From CAWJLE01 sp963843645 (lineage in GTDB: Bacteria; Chloroflexota; Anaerolineae; DAOTYC01), in the NCBI GenBank assembly GCA_963843645.1, contig CAWJLE010000001.1, positions 992,001-1,056,000 of the forward strand: a stretch of 64,000 nucleotides of DNA, read 5' to 3'. A program made the position numbers and the translations under genes. Position 1 is the stretch's first letter, and each line of letters starts with the position of its first letter. The notes beneath the pieces were generated by a model. It was not told where the DNA came from. It did not search any database and saw only the letters and a program-made list of their open reading frames with translations. Positions 54,998 through 63,355 of this stretch are shown here, piece after piece.

Positions 54998-56044
54998 ATG
55001 ATTCAGGCTTCAATCGTCGGCGGATCCGGCTATGCAGGAGGTGAGTTGCTGCGCCTGCTGCTGGGCCACGATCAGGTCGAGGTCAAGCAGGTCACTTCGG
55101 AGACCTATGCGGGCAGCTTCGTACACAGCGTTCACCCGAACCTCCGGAGCCGCACCAAGCTGAAGTTCAGCGCCCTGTCCACGATCGAGAAATGCGATCT
55201 GCTTTTCCTGGCGCTGCCGCATGGGCAGGCAATGGGGCAGATCGAGCGCTTCGCGGCGCTGGCTCCCCGGATCGTCGACCTCAGTGCAGATTTCCGCTTG
55301 CGCGACCCGGCGCTGTTCGAAAAGTGGTACGGTCATCCGCACGCCGCGCCGGAGTGGCTCGGTCGCTTCGTGTATGGTCTGCCGGAGCTGCACCGCGAGG
55401 AACTGAAGACTGCCGCCTACGTCAGCGGCGTGGGCTGCAACGCCACGGCCTCCAATCTGGCCCTGCTGCCGCTGTTTCGCGCCGGCCTGGTGGACAAGAG
55501 CCGCGGGGTGATCGTGGACATCAAGGTCGGCTCGTCCGAAGGCGGCAACACACCCAGTCTGTCGTCCCATCATCCGGAACGCACGGGCGCGGTACGGTCC
55601 TTTGCACCGTCGGGTCACCGTCACACCGCCGAGATCATCCAGGAAATGGGGCTGGCGGGCGATCCGCCGACCGTCCACCTGTCGCTGACGGCCATCGAGC
55701 TGGTCCGCGGTGTTCTCGCGACGGCGCACGTCTTTCTGAAGGAGCCAACGACCGAGAAGGACCTGTGGCAGGTGTACCGTGGCGCCTATGGGGACGAACC
55801 GTTCGTTCGCCTGGTCAAAGACCGCAAGGGCATCTACCGCTACCCTGAACCGAAGCTGTTGGCCGGCACCAACTATGCCGACGTCGGCTTCGAGTGGGAC
55901 GAGGCGGGCGGCCGGGTAATCTCCATTTCCGCCATCGATAATTTGATGAAGGGCGCTGCCGGCAGCGCGGTCCAATGCACCAACGTGATGTTCGGTTGGC
56001 CGGAAACCACCGGCCTGGATTTTGCGGGCCTTCACCCGATTTGA
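54998..56044 (+). CDS. lysY: LysW-aminoadipyl phosphate reductase LysY
   Basis: A 348-residue ArgC-family reductase. Dinucleotide loop VGGSGYAGGELLRLL, VDLSADFRL, and catalytic Cys147 in VSGVGCNATASNLALL. The GCNATA sequence distinguishes LysY-type enzymes from ArgC (GCYPTS), which is present separately at 61537. It reduces LysW-aminoadipyl phosphate to the semialdehyde with NADPH. Confidence 0.93.
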   Translation: MIQASIVGGSGYAGGELLRLLLGHDQVEVKQVTSETYAGSFVHSVHPNLRSRTKLKFSALSTIEKCDLLFLALPHGQAMGQIERFAALAPRIVDLSADFRLRDPALFEKWYGHPHAAPEWLGRFVYGLPELHREELKTAAYVSGVGCNATASNLALLPLFRAGLVDKSRGVIVDIKVGSSEGGNTPSLSSHHPERTGAVRSFAPSGHRHTAEIIQEMGLAGDPPTVHLSLTAIELVRGVLATAHVFLKEPTTEKDLWQVYRGAYGDEPFVRLVKDRKGIYRYPEPKLLAGTNYADVGFEWDEAGGRVISISAIDNLMKGAAGSAVQCTNVMFGWPETTGLDFAGLHPI

Positions 56045-56073
56045 TCCGTGGGGTCAGGCCCCCGGGAGGCAAC

Positions 56074-56880
56074 ATGATCGTCGTTAAAGTGGGCGGCAGC
56101 GAGGGGATCGACCTCGACGCGGTGTGCCGCGACATCGCGGACCTCCACGAGTCCGGTCAGTCCATCGTTCTGGTGCACGGCGGGTCGCATGAAACGAACG
56201 TCGTTGCCGAGAAGCTGGGACATCCGCCGGTGTTCGTGACCTCCGTGTCGGGGTACGTCAGCCGGTACACGGACCGTGAAACGCTCGCCATCTTCGAAAT
56301 GGTGTATTGCGGCAAGATCAACAAGCAGATCGTGGAGCGCCTCCAGCAATGCGGTGTCAATGCGATCGGGCTGTCCGGAGTGGATGGCCGGCTGCTGGAA
56401 GGCAAGCGCAAGTCCACGCTGAAGATCATCGACGAGGAAGGGCGCAAGCGCGTGCTGCGCGACGATTTCACCGGGAAAGTGGAACGGGCCAACGTGGCCC
56501 TGCTGCGGCTGCTGCTGGACAACGGCTACCTGCCGGTCGTCACGCCGCCCGCGATCAGCGAGGAAGGCGAGGCAATCAACGTCGACGGAGATCGGGCCGC
56601 CGCCGTGCTGGCCGCCGCCCTCAAGGCCGACCAGCTCATCATCCTCTCGAACGTGCCCGGTCTGCTGCGTAAGTTCCCGGATGAGAGCACCCTGATTCCG
56701 TTGATAGAGAAGGCGCAGATCGAGGAATTCATGGAGTTCGCCGAGGGCCGGATGAAGAAGAAGGTCATGGGCGCGGCCGAGGCGATCTCCGAAGGCATCG
56801 GCCAGGTCGTGTTCGCTGACGCCCGCGTCGAGCGGCCAATTCGCCAGGCCATGGCCGGCCACGGGACGGTGATCCGTTAG
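56074..56880 (+). CDS. lysZ: LysW-aminoadipate kinase LysZ
   Basis: A 268-residue amino acid kinase. IVVKVGGSEGIDL, SIVLVHGGSHETNVVAEKLG (the GGS in place of the GGG of ArgB), AIGLSGVDGRLLEGKRK and NVDGDRAAAVLAAALKA. It phosphorylates LysW-bound aminoadipate. The ATG at 56074 follows GGGAGGC; the open frame extends into lysY. Confidence 0.93.
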   Translation: MIVVKVGGSEGIDLDAVCRDIADLHESGQSIVLVHGGSHETNVVAEKLGHPPVFVTSVSGYVSRYTDRETLAIFEMVYCGKINKQIVERLQQCGVNAIGLSGVDGRLLEGKRKSTLKIIDEEGRKRVLRDDFTGKVERANVALLRLLLDNGYLPVVTPPAISEEGEAINVDGDRAAAVLAAALKADQLIILSNVPGLLRKFPDESTLIPLIEKAQIEEFMEFAEGRMKKKVMGAAEAISEGIGQVVFADARVERPIRQAMAGHGTVIR

Positions 56881-56900
56881 TTCACCGAAAGGAGACGGTT

Positions 56901-57815
56901 GTGCGGACGTATCGCTTCTTCCAGGTTGACGTCTTCACCGATAGACCGTTCGGGGGCAATCCTCTTGCCGTGTTCCCCGAGGCCGAGGGTCTATCCGACC
57001 GCGAGATGCAGCAGCTCGCCAAGGAGATGAACCTCTCCGAAACGACGTTCGTGCTACCGCCTGTCGACGCGCGCGCCGACTTCAAAGTGCGCATCTTCAC
57101 TCCCGGCACCGAGATCCCGTTCGCCGGGCACCCGGTCCTCGGAACGCATTTCGTCCTGACGCAACTGGGGCGCATCCGCCTGCAGTCGCCCGTCACTCGC
57201 ATCCACCAGGAGCTGAAGGTCGGCGTTCTGCCGGTCGACCTGTACGTCCAGGACGGCCAGGTACAGCGGGTGACGATGACCCAGGGGCAACCCGAGTTCC
57301 TGGACACGTACGACGACCTGCCGAAGCTGGCGGCCGCGCTGAACGTAGACGTCGACGAGATCGCCGCAACGCAGCTGCCGGTACAGGTCGTATCCACTGG
57401 GTTCCCGCAGATGATGATTCCGGTCCGTTCACTGCAATCCGTGCAGAACGCCGGACCGAACGTGGCCGCCTTGCTGGAAATCGGACCGACTATGAGCATC
57501 AGCTGCTTCATGCTGTGGACCCGCGAGACGCTGTCGCCGACGTGCACGGTTCACACCCGGATGTTTGCACCGGCCCTCGGCATCCTCGAGGACCCGGCGA
57601 CCGGCAGCGCCAGCGGTGGACTGGGCGCGTACCTGATTCAGCACGGCGTCGTCCAGCCCGGCCGGCCGACGGCAGAGATGATCAGCGAGCAGGGCTACGA
57701 GATCGACCGGCCGAGCACGGTGTACATCGAGGTGGACGGCGAACCCAACGCGATCACGGCGGTTCGCGTCGGCGGGCAGGTGAGCCCACTGATCGAAGGT
57801 GTGGTTCGGCTGTAG
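56901..57815 (+). CDS. PhzF-family isomerase
   Basis: A 304-residue PhzF/DapF-like protein. FFQVDVFTDRPFGGNPLAV starts it, with the catalytic Glu in MNLSETTFVLPP (about residue 45) and IPFAGHPVLGTHFVL and EDPATGSASGGLGAYL as substrate loops. PhzF members catalyse hydrogen shifts in phenazine synthesis, but many have unknown substrates. Its place between lysZ and lysJ suggests a side reaction or repair role linked to lysine, which is inference. The GTG start follows AAAGGAGA. Confidence 0.85.
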   Translation: MRTYRFFQVDVFTDRPFGGNPLAVFPEAEGLSDREMQQLAKEMNLSETTFVLPPVDARADFKVRIFTPGTEIPFAGHPVLGTHFVLTQLGRIRLQSPVTRIHQELKVGVLPVDLYVQDGQVQRVTMTQGQPEFLDTYDDLPKLAAALNVDVDEIAATQLPVQVVSTGFPQMMIPVRSLQSVQNAGPNVAALLEIGPTMSISCFMLWTRETLSPTCTVHTRMFAPALGILEDPATGSASGGLGAYLIQHGVVQPGRPTAEMISEQGYEIDRPSTVYIEVDGEPNAITAVRVGGQVSPLIEGVVRL

Positions 57816-57844
57816 GCTAAACAGCGACGAAGGAGATCGAGACC

Positions 57845-59029
57845 GTGGACATTATCGCGAGCGAAAAGCTCCACACTAGCGGAGTCTACCCCAAGAGAGA
57901 GCTGGCCATCGTGCGCGGCGACGGCGCGCTCGTGTGGGACGATCAGGGGCGCGAGTACCTCGATTGCACGAGCGGTCACGGGGTCGCCGTGATCGGCCAC
58001 AATAACCCATACGTAGCCGACGCCGTGTGCGAACAGGCCCGGCGGCTGGTCACGCTGTCAGAGGTTTTCTACAACGACCGGCGTGCTGAGGCGTTGGCGA
58101 AGCTGGTCGAGATCGCGCCCCAGGGTCTGGATCGTGCGTACCTCGGAAATTCCGGCACCGAGGCAGTGGAGGCCGGCATCAAATTCGCGCGCCTGTCCAC
58201 GGGCAAGCCGGGCATCATTGCGACGATGCGCGGCTTTCACGGCCGGACGATGGGCAGCCTGAGCGCCACCTGGGAGAAGAAGTACCGCAGCCCCTTTGAG
58301 CCGCTGGTTCCGGGGTTCTGCCACGTGCCCTACAACAACATCAGCGCCATGGCCGCAGCCTTCGACGATCAGACTGCCGCGGTACTGGTGGAAGTGGTCC
58401 AGGGCGAGGGCGGCGTCCGGCCAGCCACACCTGAATACGTGCAAGAGCTGGCGCAATTGTGCCGGGATCGGGGCGTTCTGCTGATCGTCGACGAAGTCCA
58501 GACTGGCTTCGGCCGGACCGGCAAGATGTTCGCGTGCGAGCACTTCGGACTGACGCCCGACATTCTGTGCCTGGGCAAGGCTATCGGCGGTGGCGTCCCC
58601 ATGGGCGCGGCGATGCTGGGTCCCCGCGTGCAAGGTATCCATCCCGGGACGCACGGCTCGACCTTCGGGGGCAACCCGCTGGCCTGCGCGGCGTCGGTGG
58701 CCGCCATCCGATACATCCAGGACCACGACCTGCCCACGCAGTCGGCCCAGAAAGGCGCGTTCTTCGCTGACCTGCTGCGCAAGATCGATTCGCCAAAAGT
58801 GCGTGAAGTGCGCGGCCTCGGCCTGATGGTCGGGATGGAGCTGCGCGAGAAGGTGCAGCCGTACCTGATCGGATTGATGGAGCAGGGTATTCTGGCGCTG
58901 CCGGCCGGCAAAACCGTGCTGCGCTTCCTGCCGCCGCTGGTGATCTCCGAAGCACAGCTGAAACGAGTGGCCCAGGCTGTCCGCACGGTCCTGGAAACGA
59001 ATCCGCAGGGCGCGGAAGACGAGGAGTAG
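57845..59029 (+). CDS. lysJ: LysW-aminoadipate semialdehyde aminotransferase LysJ
   Basis: A 394-residue class III aminotransferase. LGNSGTEAVEAGIKFAR, MRGFHGRTMGSLSATWEKKY, LIVDEVQTGFGRTGK and the PLP lysine in LCLGKAIGGGVPMGA. It forms LysW-lysine from the semialdehyde using glutamate. An ArgD paralogue is at 63356. It uses a GTG start. Confidence 0.92.
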   Translation: MDIIASEKLHTSGVYPKRELAIVRGDGALVWDDQGREYLDCTSGHGVAVIGHNNPYVADAVCEQARRLVTLSEVFYNDRRAEALAKLVEIAPQGLDRAYLGNSGTEAVEAGIKFARLSTGKPGIIATMRGFHGRTMGSLSATWEKKYRSPFEPLVPGFCHVPYNNISAMAAAFDDQTAAVLVEVVQGEGGVRPATPEYVQELAQLCRDRGVLLIVDEVQTGFGRTGKMFACEHFGLTPDILCLGKAIGGGVPMGAAMLGPRVQGIHPGTHGSTFGGNPLACAASVAAIRYIQDHDLPTQSAQKGAFFADLLRKIDSPKVREVRGLGLMVGMELREKVQPYLIGLMEQGILALPAGKTVLRFLPPLVISEAQLKRVAQAVRTVLETNPQGAEDEE

Positions 59030-59035
59030 AATCCG

Positions 59036-59866
59036 ATGGCCGAGTCCAAACCCCGGGTAGCATTTCAAGGTGAGCGCGGCGCGTACAGCGAAGAAGCTGC
59101 GGTCCGATTCTTCGGGGAAGGCATCACGCCCGTTCCCTGCGCCAGCTTCGATCTGGTTTTCGACCAGGTCATCGGCAAGGAATCGACCTACGGCATCGTC
59201 CCGATCGAGAACTCCCTGGCAGGCAGCATCCACCGCAACTACGACTTGCTGTTACGGAACGATCTGCACATCGTGGGCGAGACCGCCGTGCGCATCGTCC
59301 ATTCGCTGATCGTTCACCGCGGCGTGAAGCTCGAACAGGTGCGGCAAGTGTACTCGCACCCACAGGCGCTGGCCCAATGTGAGAAGTCGCTCAACCGTTG
59401 GCCGCAGATCGAGCGCGTTACCACGTACGACACGGCCGGCAGTGTGAAACTGCTCAAGGAACAGGGCATCATGGACGGCGCCGCCATCGCCAGCCGGCGC
59501 GCCGCCGAGATCTACGACATGGACGTGCTCGCCGAAGGGCTCGAGGATGATGAGGAAAATTACACCCGCTTCCTCGTTCTGAGCCGTGAGCCGGTCGAGA
59601 CGCAGGGGCCCAGCAAGACGTCGATCGTGTATTCCATGGCCAACATACCGGGAGCGCTCTTCAAGACGTTGGCCGTGTTCGCCCTGCGCGACATCGACCT
59701 CATGAAGATCGAATCCCGCCCGCTGCAGGGACGCGCGTGGGAATACTTCTTCTACGTCGATTTCGCCGGCGGCCTGCACGAAGAGCGAATCCGAAACGCG
59801 CTCAACAACCTGAAAGAGATTTCCACCTATTTGAAAGTCCTGGGTTCGTACCCACGTTCGGTTTGA
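59036..59866 (+). CDS. pheA: Prephenate dehydratase
   Basis: A 276-residue protein. Catalytic domain: VAFQGERGAYSEEAA, PIENSLAGSIHRNYDLLL, the YDTAGSVKLL and EENYTRFLVLSRE motifs. A C-terminal ACT domain with ALRDIDLMKIESRP binds phenylalanine for feedback control. It converts prephenate to phenylpyruvate. No chorismate mutase domain is fused. A phenylalanine gene within the lysine run is unusual; it begins 6 bp after lysJ. Confidence 0.93.
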   Translation: MAESKPRVAFQGERGAYSEEAAVRFFGEGITPVPCASFDLVFDQVIGKESTYGIVPIENSLAGSIHRNYDLLLRNDLHIVGETAVRIVHSLIVHRGVKLEQVRQVYSHPQALAQCEKSLNRWPQIERVTTYDTAGSVKLLKEQGIMDGAAIASRRAAEIYDMDVLAEGLEDDEENYTRFLVLSREPVETQGPSKTSIVYSMANIPGALFKTLAVFALRDIDLMKIESRPLQGRAWEYFFYVDFAGGLHEERIRNALNNLKEISTYLKVLGSYPRSV

Positions 59867-59883
59867 AAGGGTCTCTGACCTAA

Positions 59884-60951
59884 ATGGCAGCTTCGACGGA
59901 AGACATTGCTTTGCTGACCGGGCTCGTGGAGCAATACAGCCCCTCCGAGCACGAACGGCCCGCAGTCGAATATCTGGTCGCCGAAATGACGCAGCGTGGT
60001 TTCCGGGCGCACATCGACGAGGCCGGCAACGCCGTCGGCGAGATCGGGGACGGCCCACGTCACATCGTACTGCTGGGCCACATCGATACCGTGCCGGGCC
60101 GGATCGAGGTGCGCGTGGAGGACAATGCACTGTTTGGCCGCGGGTCGGTCGACGCAAAGGGCCCATTATGCGCCTTCGTCGCCGCCGCTCACCGGGCCAC
60201 TCAGCTCAACCCGCCCGGCCGGCTCCGCATCACCGTGGTAGGCGCGGTCGAGGAAGAGGCGGCCACTTCGAAAGGCGCGCGCCACCTGTTGAAACGCGGC
60301 GACGCACCGGCCTTCGTTGTGATCGGCGAGCCCAGCAACTGGGACCGCATCACGCTCGGGTATAAGGGACGATTGCTGATCGATTACACTGTGGAGCGAG
60401 AGATGAGCCACACCGCGGGCCGCGCCGAGAGTGCCTGCGAGGAGTTGGTGGCCTTCTGGCAGCAGATCCGGCAGTACAGCGACAGTTTCAATCGCGACAA
60501 GCAGCGCATCTTCGAGGCTCTGGACCCGTCTCTGCGACGCCTGTCCTCAGATAGCGATGGGCTCATCGAGCGGGCACAGGCCACTGTGGCGCTCCGGCTG
60601 CCGGTCGGGATGGATATGGCGGCACTCAAAAGGAGAGTGCGCGCAGTGGCCAGACCGGGTCGGGTCTCATTCTACGCCGCCGAGGCGCCCTTCCGGGCCG
60701 CCAAGAACACTGAGCTCGTTCGCGCCTTCACTCTGGCCATCCGTGCGTCAGGCGGCGGGCCCGCGTTCAAAGTGAAGACCGGCACCTCCGACATGAACGT
60801 CGTCGGGCCGGTTTGGGACTGTCCCATCGTCGCCTACGGCCCGGGCGATTCCAACCTCGACCACACGCCCAACGAGCATCTCGAGCTTGCCGAATACGGC
60901 CAGGCCATCGACGTGCTCACGGACGTGCTCGAGACGCTGGCACAGGGCTAA
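59884..60951 (+). CDS. lysK: LysW-lysine hydrolase LysK
   Basis: A 355-residue M20-family metallopeptidase. VLLGHIDTVPG, GRGSVDAKGPLCAF, VGAVEEEAATSKGA and the late SNLDHTPNEHLEL give the two-metal site. It releases lysine from LysW in the last step of the route. Its position in the cluster and the YKGRLLIDYTVE region fit LysK over DapE/ArgE. Confidence 0.92.
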   Translation: MAASTEDIALLTGLVEQYSPSEHERPAVEYLVAEMTQRGFRAHIDEAGNAVGEIGDGPRHIVLLGHIDTVPGRIEVRVEDNALFGRGSVDAKGPLCAFVAAAHRATQLNPPGRLRITVVGAVEEEAATSKGARHLLKRGDAPAFVVIGEPSNWDRITLGYKGRLLIDYTVEREMSHTAGRAESACEELVAFWQQIRQYSDSFNRDKQRIFEALDPSLRRLSSDSDGLIERAQATVALRLPVGMDMAALKRRVRAVARPGRVSFYAAEAPFRAAKNTELVRAFTLAIRASGGGPAFKVKTGTSDMNVVGPVWDCPIVAYGPGDSNLDHTPNEHLELAEYGQAIDVLTDVLETLAQG

Positions 60952-60961
60952 GGAGTCACAC

Positions 60962-61513
60962 TTGGCGCAACCACCGAAAGTCATCAGCGTATTCGGGAGC
61001 TCGCGGACCGCGGTCGGCAGCACGGAGTACGAAGAGGCGCGGACCACCGGGCGACTGCTGGCCGAGGCTGGCTTCGTGACCATGACCGGCGGCTACAACG
61101 GCACCATGGAGGCCGTGAGCCGGGGCGCGAAAGAGGCCGGGGGCCACGTGATCGGCGTGACTGTCTCTTTGTTCGATTCACGACGGCTCGCGGCCAACGC
61201 CTGGGTGGACGAGGAAATCAAGACCCCAGACTACATCAGCCGGGTTCACCACCTGGTGCAGCAGAGCGACGGCTACGTGGCACTGCACGGCGGAGTGGGA
61301 ACGCTGACCGAGGTCAGCATGACCTGGAGTCTGCTCCAGATCGAAGCCATTTCCAGGCGGCCGCTGATCTGCATCGGCGAGCACTGGAGGCGAACGTTGC
61401 GCGATCTGACACACGAACTGGTCATTTCTCGCGAGGACCTCGGTCTGCTGTTGGCCGTAGAGACGCCGGAAGAGGCAATCGAAGTCTTGAAGAACAAGCT
61501 GTCACGGCAGTAA
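60962..61513 (+). CDS. LOG-family nucleotide phosphoribohydrolase-like protein
   Basis: A 183-residue Rossmann-fold protein. ISVFGSSRTAVGS, GFVTMTGGYNGTMEAVSRGAKE and HGGVGTLTEVSMTW correspond to the LOG family (formerly called lysine decarboxylase-like), which cleaves nucleoside 5'-monophosphates to free base. The canonical PGGxGTxxE is HGGVGTLTE here, which may change specificity. The TTG start has AAGGAG 7 nt upstream. No true PLP decarboxylase motif is present, so it does not act on lysine. Confidence 0.8.
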   Translation: MAQPPKVISVFGSSRTAVGSTEYEEARTTGRLLAEAGFVTMTGGYNGTMEAVSRGAKEAGGHVIGVTVSLFDSRRLAANAWVDEEIKTPDYISRVHHLVQQSDGYVALHGGVGTLTEVSMTWSLLQIEAISRRPLICIGEHWRRTLRDLTHELVISREDLGLLLAVETPEEAIEVLKNKLSRQ

Positions 61514-61536
61514 CGCCGGGAGGTTCCAACCGCATC

Positions 61537-62553
61537 ATGATTAACGCAGGCATCTACGGGGCGACGGGCTACACGGGCCATCTGCTGGTTCGCCTTTTGT
61601 CGAATCATCCGGAGACTCGGGTCCGTTTCGGCACGTCGGAGAGTTCGGCCGGCCAGCTGCTGAGCGACGTCTTCCCGTGCCCCTACGATTTGAAGCTCGT
61701 CAAAGCCGACGACGCGCCCTTGAAGGACGTGGACGTCGCTTTTCTCTGTTTGCCGCATTCCGAATCCATGGATATGGTTCGCCGGGTCGTCGAGAGCGGC
61801 GTCAAGGCCATCGACCTGAGCGCCGATTTTCGGCTGCACGACGTCGCAACGTACGAGCAGTGGTACAACGTGAAGCACACCGCCCCCGATCTGCTGAGCC
61901 AGGCCGTGTATGGCCTGCCTGAGCTGCACCGCCAGGAGATCAAGGGCGCGCAGCTTGTGGGAAATCCGGGCTGCTATCCCACCAGCGTCATCCTGGGGCT
62001 GTATCCGCTCGCCGCCAATGATCTGCTGATGGACAAGACCGTGATCGCCGACTCCAAGTCGGGCGTATCGGGCGCAGGGCGGGGCCTGAAGCTGGGCTCG
62101 CATTTCGTCGAGGTCAACGAGAACTTCTCGCCCTACAACATCGGACACAGCCACCGGCACATTTCCGAGATGGAGCAGGAGCTGAACGACACCCTTCACG
62201 GGCCGTATCAGGTGATCTTCTCGCCGCACCTGCTTCCCATCAACCAGGGCATCCTGAGCACGCTGTACGTGACGCTGCCCGAGGGCACCGAACTGGCCCG
62301 GGTGATCGATCTCTACCAATCGACCTACTCCGGGGAGCCGTTCGTGCAGGTTTTGCCCGCCGGCAGGCTGGCGACGCTGCGCCACGTCGTGGGCACAAAC
62401 CGGTGTGCCATTTCGATCACGCAGGTCGGCAAGAGCAACCGCTTCATCGTCGTCGCCACGATCGACAATCTGGTGAAGGGCGCTTCCGGGCAGGCCCTGC
62501 AGAACATGAACCTGCTGTTCGGGCTGGACGAGCAGGCAGGATTGAGATTGTAG
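61537..62553 (+). CDS. argC: N-acetyl-gamma-glutamyl-phosphate reductase
   Basis: A 338-residue protein. AGIYGATGYTGHLLVRLL, AIDLSADFRLHD and catalytic Cys146 in VGNPGCYPTSVILGLYPL are typical of classical ArgC and distinguish it from LysY upstream. It reduces acetylglutamyl phosphate in arginine synthesis. First of argC-argB-argD. Confidence 0.95.
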   Translation: MINAGIYGATGYTGHLLVRLLSNHPETRVRFGTSESSAGQLLSDVFPCPYDLKLVKADDAPLKDVDVAFLCLPHSESMDMVRRVVESGVKAIDLSADFRLHDVATYEQWYNVKHTAPDLLSQAVYGLPELHRQEIKGAQLVGNPGCYPTSVILGLYPLAANDLLMDKTVIADSKSGVSGAGRGLKLGSHFVEVNENFSPYNIGHSHRHISEMEQELNDTLHGPYQVIFSPHLLPINQGILSTLYVTLPEGTELARVIDLYQSTYSGEPFVQVLPAGRLATLRHVVGTNRCAISITQVGKSNRFIVVATIDNLVKGASGQALQNMNLLFGLDEQAGLRL

Positions 62554-62566
62554 AGGAAAGACCGAC

Positions 62567-63325
62567 ATGAACGATTCCGGACTGGTCATCAAAATCGGGG
62601 GCAACGACGTCGACGACCCCCAGTTCCTGGCCGGGCTGGTCGAAGCCGTGAAGGGTCTGCGGCGCCTTCAACCGGTCATCGTCCATGGGGGCGGCAAAGA
62701 GATCGCCCGCCTGCAGAAGGCGCTGGGCCTTGCCCCGAGCTTCATCGAGGGGTTGCGGGTGACGGACGCACCCTCTCTGGACGTGGCCGAGATGGTCCTG
62801 TCCGGTCTGGTCAACAAGCGTCTCGTGGCGCGCCTGGAGGCCGCGGGCGTCCCGGCCATCGGCCTGAGCGGCGTGGACCTGGGCCTGATCCGTGTGGAGA
62901 AGATGATCCATCCCGCCGGTGACCTGGGTTGGGTGGGCCGCATCGTCGAAGTCCATCCTGAGGCGCTTCAGGCGATCCTGGGCCAGGGGCTCGTCGCCGT
63001 CATCTCGCCCATTTCTCTGGGCGCGGACGGCCACACATACAACGTGAACGCCGATCACGCCGCAACAGCTGTCGCGCAGGCGCTGAACGCGGGCCGGCTC
63101 ATCTACGTGAGCAACGTCCCCGGCGTGCTGATCGGTGAACAGGTCGTGCCGCAGCTGACCGTGGTCGAAGCCGAAGAGTGGATCGGATGCGGCAAGATCA
63201 ACGGCGGCATGGTCCCCAAGGTCCGGTCGGCGCTGGAAGGCGTCGCCGCGGGCATCCGTGAAGTTCGGATCACCAATCTGGCCGGGCTGCAATCCGGCGC
63301 GGGCACAGCTCTGCTCGGAAAGTAA
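62567..63325 (+). CDS. argB: Acetylglutamate kinase
   Basis: A 252-residue kinase. VIKIGGNDVDD, PVIVHGGGKEIARLQKALGL, FIEGLRVTDAPSLDVAEMVLSG and AIGLSGVDLGL are the ATP and acetylglutamate sites; the VHGGGKEI and EGLRVTD sequences are of the acetylated type rather than LysZ. It lacks the N-terminal helix found in arginine-inhibited forms, so it may not be feedback regulated (inference). Confidence 0.93.
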   Translation: MNDSGLVIKIGGNDVDDPQFLAGLVEAVKGLRRLQPVIVHGGGKEIARLQKALGLAPSFIEGLRVTDAPSLDVAEMVLSGLVNKRLVARLEAAGVPAIGLSGVDLGLIRVEKMIHPAGDLGWVGRIVEVHPEALQAILGQGLVAVISPISLGADGHTYNVNADHAATAVAQALNAGRLIYVSNVPGVLIGEQVVPQLTVVEAEEWIGCGKINGGMVPKVRSALEGVAAGIREVRITNLAGLQSGAGTALLGK

Positions 63326-63355
63326 CGAACCGGAGCAGGAGAAAGAGGAGAAGAC

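Noticed and set aside
55010..56035. 341-codon minus-strand open frame
   Set aside because: Antisense to lysY, whose catalytic motifs are clear.
60962..61513. Lysine decarboxylase in the lysine cluster
   Set aside because: The LOG family was once mislabelled as lysine decarboxylase. There is no PLP-binding lysine motif, and the GGVGTLTE motif fits phosphoribohydrolases.
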